Both the position numbers and the translations under genes were made by a program. The notes beneath the pieces were generated by a model. The model saw only the letters and a list, made by a program, of their open reading frames with translations. It was not told the origin of the DNA and searched no databases. A stretch of DNA of 64,000 nucleotides from Trichomonas vaginalis G3 (taxonomy: Eukaryota; Parabasalia; Trichomonadida; Trichomonadidae). Shown in pieces: positions 50,103 through 60,289 of the stretch. Positions within the stretch are counted from its first letter, which is position 1. Each line of letters starts with the position of its first letter. The stretch lies in contig NC_067204.1 of NCBI RefSeq assembly GCF_026262505.1, positions 10,511,797-10,575,796 on the forward strand, read 5' to 3'.

Positions 50103-52388
50103 CTAAATTTTTGTACTTCCAACACGGTGAATGTCAATTCTATCGTTACCGTATGATCCACTCTTCTTCAGCTTACCCTTTGTAGCGCGGAAGTCATGGC
50201 CACGAACCTGAAGTAATTCATCCTGGTTCTTTCTTCTTGCGCCATTGAACTTTGCGTTTGAAACTTGTTGGTAGTTCTTTCCTTTGGACTGGAACTTGTT
50301 TGTGTTGTAAGAAGGAGTTTCTGTTGCAACAGCTGGTTGTTGAACATCTTTCTGGACCTTCTCTGCCTCTTCTGGATTGAACATTTTCTTGGCAGATAAT
50401 GGTTTGACGACAACTTCGTCTTCTGATGAATAATATGAGTACTCTGACTCCTGCTTCTTCTCTTCTGGTTTCTGTGGTGGAACAAATGTCTTCTTTTCTT
50501 CTTCTGATGAATAGTATGAATATTCGGATTCTTCTTTCTTGGATGGTGTTGCTGGTGCGGCTGGTTTAGCTGCTGCTGGAGTTGGTTTGGTTGGTGTTGG
50601 TTCTTCATCTTCTGAATAGTATGATGAAGATTCTGCTTTCTTGACTGGTGCTGGAGCAGCAGATTTAGCTGGGGCTGGCTTAGCAACTGGTTTCTCTTCT
50701 TCTGAACTATATGAGTATTCTGACTCCTCCTTCTTAGCTGGTGTTGGTTTAGCAACTGGAGAAGGTTTAGCCACTGGCTTCTCTTCTTCAGAAGAGTAGT
50801 AAGAATAATCTGATTCTTCCTTCTTTGCAGGAGCAGGTTTAGCCGGAGCTGCAGCCTTTGGAGCTGGTTTAGCAACAGGCTTCTCTTCTTCAGAAGAGTA
50901 TGAGTATTCTGATTCATCCTTCTTGGCTGGTGCTGGTTTAGCAACTGGCTTCTCTTCTTCAGATGAATAATAAGAATAATCTGATTCTTCCTTCTTTGGA
51001 GCTGGCTTGGCAGGAGCAGCAGCTTTAGCAGGAGCTGGCTTGGCTACCGGTTTCTTCTCTTCTGAACTATATGAGTATTCTGATTCTTCCTTCTTGGCTG
51101 GAGCTGGTTTAACTGGTGCTGCGGCCTTTGGTGCTGGTTTAGCAACTGGTTTCTCTTCCTCTGAAGAGTAATAAGAATATTCTGATTCTTGTTTCTTGGC
51201 TGGTGCAGCCTTTGCAACTGGTGCTGGCTTAGCTGGAGCAGCCTTTGGAGTTGGCTTAGCTACTGGTTTTTCTTCCTCTGAAGAATATGAGTACTCAGAT
51301 TCTTCTTTCTTAGCTGGAGCCGGAGCTGGTTTAGCTGGAGCAGCTTTTACAGGTGCTGGTTTGGCAACTGGCTTCTCTTCTTCGGATGAATAATATGAAT
51401 CTGATTCTTCCTTCTTAGCTGGAGCAGGTTTGGCTGGTGCTGTGGCCTTTGGAGCTGGCTTAGCAACTGGCTTCTCATCTTCAGAAGAGTATGAGTATTC
51501 TGACTCTTCCTTCTTGGCTGGTGCTGGTTTAGCTGGTGTTGCAGCCTTTGGAGTAGGCTTAGCAACTGGCTTCTCTTCTTCAGAAGAGTAATAGGAATAT
51601 TCTGATTCCTCCTTCTTGGCTGGGGCTGCCTTTGGAGCTGGAGCAGCTTTGGCAGGTGCTGGTTTAGCAACTGGCTTCTCTTCTTCAGAAGAATATGAGT
51701 ACTCAGATTCTTCCTTCTTAGCTGGGGCTGCCTTTGGAGCTGGAGCTGGCTTGGCAGGTGCAGGTTTGGCTGGTGATGGTTTAGCAGCTACAGGCTTTTC
51801 ATCTTCGGAGTAAGAATAAGAATAATCTGATTCTTCCTTCTTTGGTGCTGGTTTAGCAGTAGGAGTTGGTGTTTGTTTAGCTGGTGCTGTCTTTGGAGCT
51901 GGTTTGGCAACTGGCTTTTCGTCCTCAGAATAGTAAGAGTAATCTGACTCATCCTTCTTAGCGGCTTGAGCGGGTGCTTGTTTTGTTGGTGTTGGTTTTG
52001 CTGGTGCTGGTTTTGCAGCTGGTTTCTCATCCTCTGAGTAGGAGTATTCGGATTCTTCTTTCTTTGCTGGTGTTGGCTTAGCTGGTGCTTGTTTAGCAGG
52101 AGCTGGTTTGGCTGGTGCTGGTTTTTCGTCTTCTGAATAATATGATGAATATTCCTCTTCATCTTTCTTATTTACTTTCGAATTTGCTTGATTATTAGGA
52201 GTTGATTGCTTTTGTGGTTGATTTGGCTTGGATGCTGGCTGTTTTGGCTTTGGTTCTTCGTTATCTGAGTAATATTCAGAATACTCTTCTTCTTTCTTAG
52301 CTGGAGCAGTAGCCTTTGCAGGTTGTTGCTTTGGAGCTGGTTTCTTTGGAGCTTCTTCTTCGGAATAATAATATTCACTATCACTCAT
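50103..52388 (-). CDS. Nopp140/SRP40-like nucleolar phosphoprotein
   Basis: The frame encodes 761 residues from ATG 52388. About 20 alternating units pair an acidic, Tyr/Ser-rich block (EESEYSYSSEEEKP) with a basic Ala/Pro/Lys block (VAKPAPKAAPAKPAPAKK). This is the alternating acidic-serine/basic layout of Nopp140 and yeast SRP40. The last 75 residues fit the SRP40 C-terminal domain: NAKFNGARRKNQDELLQVRG, followed by HDFRATKGKLKKSGSYGNDR and IDIHRVGSTKI. Nopp140 proteins are heavily phosphorylated chaperones of snoRNPs in the nucleolus and Cajal bodies. The serine blocks here look like CK2 sites. Other frames stay open along the gene only because of the repeats. Confidence 0.85.
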   Translation of the reverse strand: MSDSEYYYSEEEAPKKPAPKQQPAKATAPAKKEEEYSEYYSDNEEPKPKQPASKPNQPQKQSTPNNQANSKVNKKDEEEYSSYYSEDEKPAPAKPAPAKQAPAKPTPAKKEESEYSYSEDEKPAAKPAPAKPTPTKQAPAQAAKKDESDYSYYSEDEKPVAKPAPKTAPAKQTPTPTAKPAPKKEESDYSYSYSEDEKPVAAKPSPAKPAPAKPAPAPKAAPAKKEESEYSYSSEEEKPVAKPAPAKAAPAPKAAPAKKEESEYSYYSSEEEKPVAKPTPKAATPAKPAPAKKEESEYSYSSEDEKPVAKPAPKATAPAKPAPAKKEESDSYYSSEEEKPVAKPAPVKAAPAKPAPAPAKKEESEYSYSSEEEKPVAKPTPKAAPAKPAPVAKAAPAKKQESEYSYYSSEEEKPVAKPAPKAAAPVKPAPAKKEESEYSYSSEEKKPVAKPAPAKAAAPAKPAPKKEESDYSYYSSEEEKPVAKPAPAKKDESEYSYSSEEEKPVAKPAPKAAAPAKPAPAKKEESDYSYYSSEEEKPVAKPSPVAKPTPAKKEESEYSYSSEEEKPVAKPAPAKSAAPAPVKKAESSSYYSEDEEPTPTKPTPAAAKPAAPATPSKKEESEYSYYSSEEEKKTFVPPQKPEEKKQESEYSYYSSEDEVVVKPLSAKKMFNPEEAEKVQKDVQQPAVATETPSYNTNKFQSKGKNYQQVSNAKFNGARRKNQDELLQVRGHDFRATKGKLKKSGSYGNDRIDIHRVGSTKI

Positions 52389-52778
52389 TCCCGATCAGGA
52401 CCTGATAGTCACTTTTTGGAATTGAGAGACAAGATTTTAGTCCTATCAATGAAAAATTTTCGATAGGCTCAAAATGATCGCGGAGTCATTATGTATGGTC
52501 ATTTGAATCTTATGTATTATAAATTCCGTGTTTTAGATCATGAAATATCATTTTAGACTGCAATATCGATATTGGCTTTTTTCTTTGACTAATTAACGGT
52601 TTAGAACACAAAATATGGAGAGTTATAGCAGTTTAAGTTGTTTTCTATGCTAATCATTATCATTTTGACACTTGGAAATGTTGAGATAATATTCTTGCTA
52701 TTTAGTTTCGGATTCTATAATATAATGTGTTTTGGAGTAATTTATACTATATTACTCATTAAGAAATGAATCATTTTT
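52389..52778. other. intergenic, divergent promoters
   Basis: AT-rich spacer between divergent genes; no gene or RNA is seen. It should hold both promoters; the right-hand initiator is listed separately. Confidence 0.5.
52771..52778 (+). promoter_or_regulatory. initiator (Inr) of the gene at 52779
   Basis: TCATTTTT lies directly before the ATG and fits the Trichomonas initiator TCA(C/T)(T/A), where the A is the transcription start. The 5' untranslated leader would be only six bases, normal for this organism. Confidence 0.6.
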
Positions 52779-54743
52779 ATGGGTTCATGTAGTCGAAATC
52801 GACATTCGATATTGGTTCGTTTTCTATTCATCATATTCACTTCCTTATTAATACTAATGTATTTAAATCAAGAATTTATCGGTAATGCTTTCAAAAAACC
52901 AGTTTCCAACGATTTATTTTTAAATCTTACAAATTATAGCACCTCAAGGCATTTAAATCCAACACATCATTCAAAAATTTCAGAAATTGTTGCAAACCAT
53001 TCGATTATTCAATCAAAAAATCCTGAATTCAGATATTTCAATTCAATAGTAAACACAGACAAGCATTTAAACAGAGAACACTTCTATTTTGAACTTACAA
53101 GACTCCTTAATGTTGATCCTGACTTTCAAAGACATGAAAAAAATATATTATTGATTGGTTCTCACACATCTGTTGGTAATAGCATTAAAACATTACTTAA
53201 AGAGCAAAATATTTTGTTTGCAGAACTCAAGAGCATTCATGAAATTCAATTTACCAACGAAACTCTGCAATTAATTTTAGATAGAATTAATATTGAAGGA
53301 ATAATCTTCTGCTATGACCCACTAACAACAAAATCGACAAGAGTTAATGATTTTTTAAATGATATTGACAAAAAACGAATTTTACCGATAATCGAGTATA
53401 TTAAGCAAAAGAAACTCAAAACATTATTTGTTTCACCCATGAATTACAATTTTGACTTAGATTTGCAAATAAATGCAAGTGTTATTTATTATCCATCAAT
53501 TATTGACTCAAAAACATCAACAGACACTTCAAATGTTCTTTACCAAGCAAAAATAAATGATAAATATACAAATTATTGCAATTTTGATGGTAAAATATCA
53601 TCAGTTACTGCAGATGAAGTTGCAAAATATTCTTTGAAGAAGTATTTCGATTTTAAGCCAGGATCTGTGATAATTAAGCCAAATAGCGAGATATCCATTG
53701 AAAATGCGTTAAAAGAAATCAATATTTCAATAAATGAAAATTTTAATTGTCAAACACTTGAAGATAAGCATATGTTTGACGGTATTGATAAAATATCTAT
53801 CGAAAACAATTCAGTTTCCGATGTAATTCATAAAGAATTTGACAATTTCAAGAAAATTAACTCTAACAAGAAATATATATCATTTATATCAGTAGCTCCT
53901 CTTTCAAACATATCTAAGTTCCAAGACAATCTTGAAGCATTTGATCATTTAGCTTCTTTATATCAAAATTTAGATTTTGAAATTATTTATGTTGGTCACA
54001 CAGGAATATCTAATGGAATGAACTTTACAATCCCTGAAAGATTAAAGAACAAGGTTAAAATGATCACAATTGAAGAAAATGATTGTGATAAATTATTTAA
54101 TATAACTAATAAAAAGATTTCAACCCATGCCATATCTATGTATCACATAGGAATCCGAAATTCTCTTGGAAAGTTCATTTTATTGTTTGATGACGTATTT
54201 TCGATGAATGAACACATTTTTGAACTCCTTTCTCGCAAAGCACTTAACAAGTATGTTCTGTATTCACTTTCTGCTACTGAAATAACCGGAATTGAAAAAA
54301 AGCCAAAATATATTTTTCAATTTTTTAGAAAATTGTTAAAGCAAGAGCCATTATTCGATTTAACAGCTGATTCTATCCATATAACAGATGTAATTTCAGC
54401 AAAAACTGCATTTTTAAAACAACCAAAATTTTCCTATCTTCTTTCAAGAGAATTATTTGATGCAATTGGTGGATTTGATCTCCATCATTATGCTCAAAAT
54501 TTTCATGAGCTTATTCTTGGAAAATTTTTGCAAATTATTCCTGGATATCTCATTAGCAAATGGGCGCAGCCACTTATCGCTATATCAAGCATTCCTAAGG
54601 TCAGATCAGTTGATTATTTCAATCCAGAATACATCATATCATTTAATAGTAAGTATGAAATGTTTTCAGGAGAATCAGAAAGCAAAAAAGAAGTATTGGA
54701 GATAATCAGGAAATATGACAACTATCACACTGATGAAGAATAA
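52779..54743 (+). CDS. type II membrane protein: Rossmann-like domain plus GT2-like glycosyltransferase domain
   Basis: The frame encodes 654 residues. A basic start and one membrane anchor at about 11-29 (VRFLFIIFTSLLILMYLNQ) place it in the Golgi or ER. Residues 115-240 look like a nucleotide-binding Rossmann fold (NILLIGSHTSVGNSIKTLL, then IEGIIFCYDP, KTLFVSPMNY), similar to NAD-dependent epimerases. Residues 365-600 have the layout of a GT-A family 2 transferase (YISFISVAPLSN, FEIIYVGHTG, YHIGIRNSLGKFILLFDDVF, then SRELFDAIGGFD). The pairing suggests a bifunctional sugar-processing protein; both calls rest on pattern alone. Several NxS/T sites lie in the lumenal part. Confidence 0.55.
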   Translation: MGSCSRNRHSILVRFLFIIFTSLLILMYLNQEFIGNAFKKPVSNDLFLNLTNYSTSRHLNPTHHSKISEIVANHSIIQSKNPEFRYFNSIVNTDKHLNREHFYFELTRLLNVDPDFQRHEKNILLIGSHTSVGNSIKTLLKEQNILFAELKSIHEIQFTNETLQLILDRINIEGIIFCYDPLTTKSTRVNDFLNDIDKKRILPIIEYIKQKKLKTLFVSPMNYNFDLDLQINASVIYYPSIIDSKTSTDTSNVLYQAKINDKYTNYCNFDGKISSVTADEVAKYSLKKYFDFKPGSVIIKPNSEISIENALKEINISINENFNCQTLEDKHMFDGIDKISIENNSVSDVIHKEFDNFKKINSNKKYISFISVAPLSNISKFQDNLEAFDHLASLYQNLDFEIIYVGHTGISNGMNFTIPERLKNKVKMITIEENDCDKLFNITNKKISTHAISMYHIGIRNSLGKFILLFDDVFSMNEHIFELLSRKALNKYVLYSLSATEITGIEKKPKYIFQFFRKLLKQEPLFDLTADSIHITDVISAKTAFLKQPKFSYLLSRELFDAIGGFDLHHYAQNFHELILGKFLQIIPGYLISKWAQPLIAISSIPKVRSVDYFNPEYIISFNSKYEMFSGESESKKEVLEIIRKYDNYHTDEE

Positions 54744-55507
54744 TTATTTGTTTAATATTAACTATTGTTTTGTTTATTTAAACATGAGTTTTATTATTAT
54801 TCGACCATTTTATATAAAAGACTTATTATATATTTGCACCATTAGAAATAAGAAGTTCGTATGTTTCTTTGTTATTATATCATGCTGTGTAAAAAAGAAG
54901 TAGTTCTGTTGCTTCTTTAGAATTTTTTCTGCTGCATAATGAAGAGTAGTTTGTCCATATATATCTTTTTCATTGGTATATGTGCCATATGATATAAGAA
55001 GTTCTGTAATTTCTCTATAATTCCAAGTTGCTGCAACTTCCAAAATTACGATTTGATATAGGATTCCTTATATCTAACTTTTTATTTGCACCTTCCAATT
55101 TGAAATATCTTCAATTCTATGTTATAAATGTGGACAGCAATGATCACAACAATTTCTGATATAATTTCTGGATTTTAATTAAATTCATAGATATGAAATG
55201 ACACAATGACAATAGCTAAGTCGAAAGCAATGAGATAATTATCAATAAACATATGTTCAAATTTGGATCGAATAATATTGAGATATCACCTATATGCAAA
55301 TTGTCTTCTTTGAAGATTCTCGTTTTATTAAAATTTACTCATGGTTTGAAATTTTGAATTATTTATTAATACTAATAATGGCTGAAACAATTGTTCATGA
55401 TAGTTCCTTGGACCTTATTGTATACGGCATTATATATATAATCACAAGTGTTTATATTATTTGTTTTGGAAAAAAAAATAGATATTCATAGATAAGAAAC
55501 AAACAAT
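54744..55507. pseudogene. intergenic region with an ankyrin-gene remnant
   Basis: On the minus strand at about 54900-55043 there is a short ankyrin piece: EVAATWNYREITELLISYGT, then NEKDIYGQTTLHYAAE, the usual Trichomonas ankyrin consensus. It has no start, no flanking repeats and runs into unrelated AT-rich DNA, so it is a host gene relic. The plus-strand frame at 55294-55491 (65 residues, hydrophobic) is not convincing. Confidence 0.65.
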
Positions 55508-57508
55508 TTATTCATTTTGAACAGAGAAATATGATACTTTTCCTGCAGATTGTCTAACAAGTTCTGCAGGATTACCTTCAACAACTTCCTGTTTCCCTAT
55601 GGAATGGAATGTAACTGAAAAATTCCTCATTTGTATGAAGTTAGTCAATGATATTTTCAGTGATTCAAATGACTCTGGCGCGTTAAAGAAAAAGTTTTGA
55701 ATGAATGAACCATCGAAGTAAACAGAGAAAAGTGTTAAAGTATCAGTAGCTCCGATAATTATTCTAATATCATTCCCTTTCATATAAAGTAAATCAGGTC
55801 TGATTCTTCCATGCAATTCTTCGCAAATTGCTTCAGAATTCACACGAAAAACTCTGCAATTTTCGCCAACCAAATCGAAAGACTTCAAAAGATGTTTCAC
55901 TTTTGGATTGACTCTGACAATGAAATCAGCAGTTTTGTATATATCACAAGGATTACTTACTTTGTATATCTTTATTGGAACTGTTGATTTTGGTTTTGAA
56001 ACTGGCATTCTTTCGGGAAGAACATGTAAAATCAATGATTTCCTTTCTTTAGGATACAGATCACTTAATCGATATTTTTTGTCACTTCTTGCCAAGAAAC
56101 CGTAATATGACAAAAGAACTTTATAATCATCTCTTGATTCGAAGATTTCTTTCATGTATTTATTTGCGTATTCAACAACTTTCTCGAACTTTTGGAACGA
56201 ATAGAAAACTGAACTAAATGTAAATGGAGTAAATTCAACACAAAATATGACATGAACTAATTTATCATTTTCAACAGGATTTCTTAAAAATTTTCTGTAT
56301 CCTGATTGTTGCATCATTATGTATAAAGGTAATTCATATTTCCCGAAATCTTCTGGAAATTCTGATTCCAAATATGGTTTGTCGTAACCAAAAACCATTG
56401 ATGTTTGTGTGTCTTCTTTGAATTCATTGACTAAACTTTTGATTTCGTCAACAGTTTCAAATAGCATTTTATCTGGATTATCAAATTCCATTGTGCTTTG
56501 CTTGAAACTCTGTGTAATAACTTCATATGAAGTATCTTTATTTTTCAATGGAAATTGATCGTCAATTCCCCCACTGTCACTTTTTACTTCCCTGTTGTCA
56601 CTTTTTGGGAAATTGAATGCACATTTAATTTCACCAATTCTTGATCCAACAGGTCTTGGCAGCTCTGGTAACTCTGATGCGCGTACTTCAATGACATCTC
56701 TCATCGTAACAATGTCATTGATATCAGAAACAAATGCTAAAACGTACGCTGGAGAAACATTTGAAATTGATGAAGTTAAAATCTCTTCCAAAGTTGATGT
56801 TCTAACGTATTTATCGTTGGCAATCATCCACCCTTGTGAATCTTGAAGTCCAATCCTATAATGACCATAGACACTTGTGCCGATGTGTTGAACAACACCA
56901 AGTAAATGGTAAATGCATGCCCCATATGGTGTCAAATCAATCATCGTTGGTATGTTCATAGGATCAAATCTTTTGTATTCTGTCTTTGTTAATTTATTAA
57001 AACATAATCTGTGTAATTGTAAGAAAAAGAGTTTTGGTGGATGAGAAAATCTGTATTTGTTTGAATCTAATGAACTCCTGAGTGCTTCATCAACTGTGTA
57101 TTTTGAATCGACAGGAATTGTGTAAATAAAAACATTATCTCTTTGATTACCAAGCGAATCGTACAATTTGCAATTTATTAGCTCCAAAAGCGTACTTTGT
57201 TTATCTTTTGGTAAGCTTTCGAGTAGATAATTTAGAAAATAGGATAAAAATTCGCTCATATCTTGTTGCTTGGATTTATCGATTTTTAATGCAGTAGTTA
57301 GTGGTTCTGGACTAAGTGGAGTCGTTTGTGTTACAAAGTTATGCTGTAATGTGGAAAAAATTTTAAAGATTTGTTTTTCTGGATATAATTCAGCATAAGA
57401 TTGAATCAATTTGGCTAAAGGCTTGAACCTAAATAAAATCTGTAAGGATACCGACAAATAGCATGTATTCGAGAGATTAATGATGCCACCACTCAATATT
57501 TGTTCCAT
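55508..57508 (-). CDS. ubiquitin-specific protease (USP/UCH family)
   Basis: ATG 57508 encodes 666 residues. The cysteine box GGIINLSNTCYLSVSLQ puts the catalytic Cys at residue 16, QQDMSEFLSYFLNYLLE (81-97) is the usual USP follow-up, and the His box HIGTSVYGHYRIGLQDSQ gives His216, with Asn/Asp at 231-232 (MIANDKYV). Catalytic residues are therefore intact. The catalytic domain is short (about 265 residues) with no clear zinc-finger insert. It is followed by a long C-terminal region with ubiquitin-like-fold-looking segments (SLILHVLPERM), as in USP7/USP40-type enzymes. It should remove ubiquitin from substrates. Confidence 0.8.
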   Translation of the reverse strand: MEQILSGGIINLSNTCYLSVSLQILFRFKPLAKLIQSYAELYPEKQIFKIFSTLQHNFVTQTTPLSPEPLTTALKIDKSKQQDMSEFLSYFLNYLLESLPKDKQSTLLELINCKLYDSLGNQRDNVFIYTIPVDSKYTVDEALRSSLDSNKYRFSHPPKLFFLQLHRLCFNKLTKTEYKRFDPMNIPTMIDLTPYGACIYHLLGVVQHIGTSVYGHYRIGLQDSQGWMIANDKYVRTSTLEEILTSSISNVSPAYVLAFVSDINDIVTMRDVIEVRASELPELPRPVGSRIGEIKCAFNFPKSDNREVKSDSGGIDDQFPLKNKDTSYEVITQSFKQSTMEFDNPDKMLFETVDEIKSLVNEFKEDTQTSMVFGYDKPYLESEFPEDFGKYELPLYIMMQQSGYRKFLRNPVENDKLVHVIFCVEFTPFTFSSVFYSFQKFEKVVEYANKYMKEIFESRDDYKVLLSYYGFLARSDKKYRLSDLYPKERKSLILHVLPERMPVSKPKSTVPIKIYKVSNPCDIYKTADFIVRVNPKVKHLLKSFDLVGENCRVFRVNSEAICEELHGRIRPDLLYMKGNDIRIIIGATDTLTLFSVYFDGSFIQNFFFNAPESFESLKISLTNFIQMRNFSVTFHSIGKQEVVEGNPAELVRQSAGKVSYFSVQNE

Positions 57509-57690
57509 CAAAAATCTGATTTTTATCTCAACTGATAACTCATTGTTCTAAATAATTAAATTTTTTGTTAAATAAATAAAATTATCGAACTTTGCTAAAT
57601 TTTGTAATTCTAGTCAAGAAACAATTAAAATTCATTCACATTTTAAAAAATTATTAAAATAATGCTCAAATATAATACAAACAGTTTAAA

Positions 57691-58320
57691 TTAGAACAAT
57701 CTCCGGCTGACATATAGATTAGAATATAATAAAAATATTGAAATTAAAATTAAAACAAATATCATGATAATAGCAATAAAATTCTTCTTCCTGTAGATAA
57801 TTTGATTACGGATCCTCTTAATTATGATAGGAAACGCTGTAAAATTATGAGAAACAATGGATTTCTGAGTAATTACGAGATCATCATTAGTAACAAGTGA
57901 TAAATGTATGTTCGTCATTTGTCTATCTAGTCTTCTAGGTTTATCGCTCAGAACGTCATCATAATTGTATGAAGCCATTAGATCTGATATTTGATCACTA
58001 AATTTGTCATTCATTGAATAATCATTGTAAACTATTGGGTTACCATGGCAGATATACTCAAATTGAGTTTCCATTTGATCCAAAAACAAATTTTGGAGCT
58101 GTAAATCGGTCGAAATTGAAGCTAAACTAATAAAAGCAATTTCACTTTTGTTTAATTTAACATTGAATACATACTGTCCATGATCTGAAAAAACGTTTCG
58201 ATTTGTTCGATTCATTGATTTTATAATCTTTAACGCAACAGAAATATAGTTACCTGTAATAGTGGAGTATTCAGCAAGGACTTTTCCATGGCCAACAACA
58301 AGTCCTGCATAAATTACCAT
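57691..58320 (-). CDS. longin-type R-SNARE-like membrane protein (VAMP7 group)
   Basis: ATG 58320 encodes 209 residues. Residues 1-110 read as a longin domain (IYAGLVVGHGKVLAEYSTIT, then YVFNVKLNKSEIAFISLASI). A linker region follows where the SNARE motif should lie, and a C-terminal anchor spans about 182-203 (FIAIIMIFVLILISIFLLYS) with a short lumenal tail. The SNARE heptads and central Arg are poorly recognisable, so this may be a divergent VAMP7-type SNARE or a longin-only protein. An initiator-like TCATAAT overlaps the start. It would act in endosome or lysosome membrane fusion. Confidence 0.6.
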   Translation of the reverse strand: MVIYAGLVVGHGKVLAEYSTITGNYISVALKIIKSMNRTNRNVFSDHGQYVFNVKLNKSEIAFISLASISTDLQLQNLFLDQMETQFEYICHGNPIVYNDYSMNDKFSDQISDLMASYNYDDVLSDKPRRLDRQMTNIHLSLVTNDDLVITQKSIVSHNFTAFPIIIKRIRNQIIYRKKNFIAIIMIFVLILISIFLLYSNLYVSRRLF

Positions 58321-59154
58321 TATGAAATTTGTTTCTGAATTTACATATCGGTAAAATTTATGTAAACATTTTTTAATTGTGCCGGGGTGATACCCCCTCT
58401 TCTATTTTTCTAGGGAAACTGAGCGCTTCTTTTCTCCTTCTCTTTCTAGAAATGAAAGTAACCATTAGAAGATCTTAATTCTTCTATTCAGTTAATATCT
58501 ATCTTAATCAACAATATCAGTTCCATTCTTAATTATTCTTACTTATAAATCAATTTAAAACTAACATTATTAATTTAAATTAGATTGATCTTGTATTAAT
58601 AAACCATAATGCTACTACGAAAACTGATATCAAATTATCACGTTAAAAATCTAAATTTTGAATCTCTAATATGGAACGACAGATTTTACCATCAATCTGT
58701 GATCATACGTAGATTTTTGTATGTATCTATATATCTTGATTACAGAAAAAGTTACTAAAATTTGACTAAAAATAGAGCAATTTAAAAAAAATGTATATGC
58801 TTTATTGAAATAATAAGCAACAGATATTAATACGTTTTCTAGGGTAATTGTAGTTTTGCTTCAGATATTTCAATATTTCCGATTTCATATCTCAACATTT
58901 TCAACCGAATCATAATTCATCTTAGAGACATGATTATTGAGAAACACATCCGAATGTAGTACGTTATCTTTCATATATTTACTTGCTATTATTTAAATAA
59001 AACAGTAGTATATGTGGAAGGGTTTAGTGACTTTTTTTGTTACATCTATATATAGACGATGCATTAAAATATAATTTATAAACACATTAAAAAAATTAAC
59101 ATTAATTTTAAAATAATTTATTTTTTTATCTTTTATAAAAGAAGCTATATATAG
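58321..59154. other. AT-rich intergenic region before element C
   Basis: No gene is seen. A short hairpin GGGGTGATACCCC lies near 58384-58396, and ATATATAGAYGATG is repeated near 59050 and 59150. The left end of element C probably lies in here but no inverted repeat can be shown because the other end is outside the window. Confidence 0.5.
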
Positions 59155-59745
59155 ATGATGTCAGATATTCCGCGATTAATTAAACATTGTTTAAATCCTG
59201 AATGGGTTAAACTTCAATTTAAAAATGAAGATTGTGAATTATTAAATGAATATGAAAGCCAAAATAAGCTAATGAGGTATAAATATAATGATAAAGAATA
59301 TTTAATTTCATGGAATCAATGGAGTCATAATCAAAGACCTCATAAACGGGAAGAAGAAATTGAAAATAATGAAATGGAAATCATTGATGACATTAAAGAG
59401 GATGGAATTCCTAAATTTTGTAGAAAAACCTTTAGAACTAAGTTAGGAGTATATAAACGTAGAGTATTAAATCCTGAATACATAAAACATTTATTTAAAA
59501 AGGAAGACTGTGAATTATTAAACGTTAATGAATATGAAAATGCTAAATCAAAATTGAAATATAAATATATTGGAAGTGATGAAAGGTGTAAAGATAAAGA
59601 TAAAGTTTATTCAGTTTCATATAATAACTGGCACACGTTAGGGATAAGAAAACATTTAGGAGATTATGGGAAATGTTCTGAATTCTTTAAATCTAGTATG
59701 TACGAGAGAGTAAAAGAAATTAGAAATAATTATTTTCATGAATGA
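59155..59745 (+). CDS. two-copy repeat-domain protein (element C)
   Basis: ATG 59155 (or 59158) encodes 196 residues made of two copies of one domain: LNPEWVKLQFKNEDCELLNE ... YLISWNQW at about 15-65, and LNPEYIKHLFKKEDCELLNV ... YSVSYNNWH at about 105-165. The pattern of a Cys followed by a short beta strand recalls DNA-binding repeats linked with homing endonucleases and viral HNH proteins, but no nuclease residues are visible. A DNA-binding accessory role is a guess. Confidence 0.5.
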   Translation: MMSDIPRLIKHCLNPEWVKLQFKNEDCELLNEYESQNKLMRYKYNDKEYLISWNQWSHNQRPHKREEEIENNEMEIIDDIKEDGIPKFCRKTFRTKLGVYKRRVLNPEYIKHLFKKEDCELLNVNEYENAKSKLKYKYIGSDERCKDKDKVYSVSYNNWHTLGIRKHLGDYGKCSEFFKSSMYERVKEIRNNYFHE

Positions 59746-59810
59746 AAAATAAACTTTAAAAATTCATGTCTTACATTTTTGAATAATTTATTTTTTTAAT
59801 TCGTAAGAAA

Positions 59811-60289
59811 ATGAGTGGATCAAGATTCGTAACCGTCAATCAATTAATGGATGTTCTTTCACCAATTCTTGAAAATGTTAAACAAGTAGATGTTTATTTC
59901 GATGATTATGTAGAAAGTATATATTATAAAGGTAAGTTTAATATTAAACCTATTGCTTTTGCATTTGATAATAAATTAATTGAAAATGCAAAAATTTGGG
60001 AATTAATTCCAGATATTGAATTATAACAAATATTAATGATAAATGGTTTAAACGAATTCCAACCACAAAAGTTCTTTGTAAATTAATGATCAAAACTGAG
60101 GAAAAAGAATTTAACGGGTTTAAATATCATCCAAATAAAGTTTCAGAACTAGAAAATGAAAAACTTCAGAAAAAATTAAACGATAGACTTTCAAATGATC
60201 GTATTGAAAAAATAAATAAACTAGCAGAAGTTGCATTTAATAATGAAATATTTGATGAATATAACCTTGAACTCAGTGATGGGCTTTAA
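59811..60289 (+). pseudogene. unknown gene of element C (broken)
   Basis: ATG 59811 (MSGSRFVTVNQLMDVLSPIL) begins a plus-strand coding region that extends to 60289, ending in a charged helical segment (SNDRIEKINKLAEVAFNNEI). No family is recognised. About one break. Confidence 0.4.

Noticed and set aside
50168-52384. Long Gln/Asn-rich minus-strand frames and Ala/Gly-rich plus-strand frames
   Set aside because: They are shadow frames of the Nopp140-like repeat gene, created by its codon periodicity.
55294-55491. 65-residue hydrophobic plus-strand frame
   Set aside because: It lies in AT-rich DNA beside a decayed ankyrin piece; hydrophobic codons are expected by chance in such composition.
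39772-58320. Introns in host genes
   Set aside because: I looked for the Trichomonas branch/acceptor pattern ACTAACACACAG and found none; the genes read open throughout.
58384-58396. GGGGTGATACCCC hairpin as the left terminus of element C
   Set aside because: No matching inverted repeat can be tested, and the sequence does not begin with the usual AG terminus.
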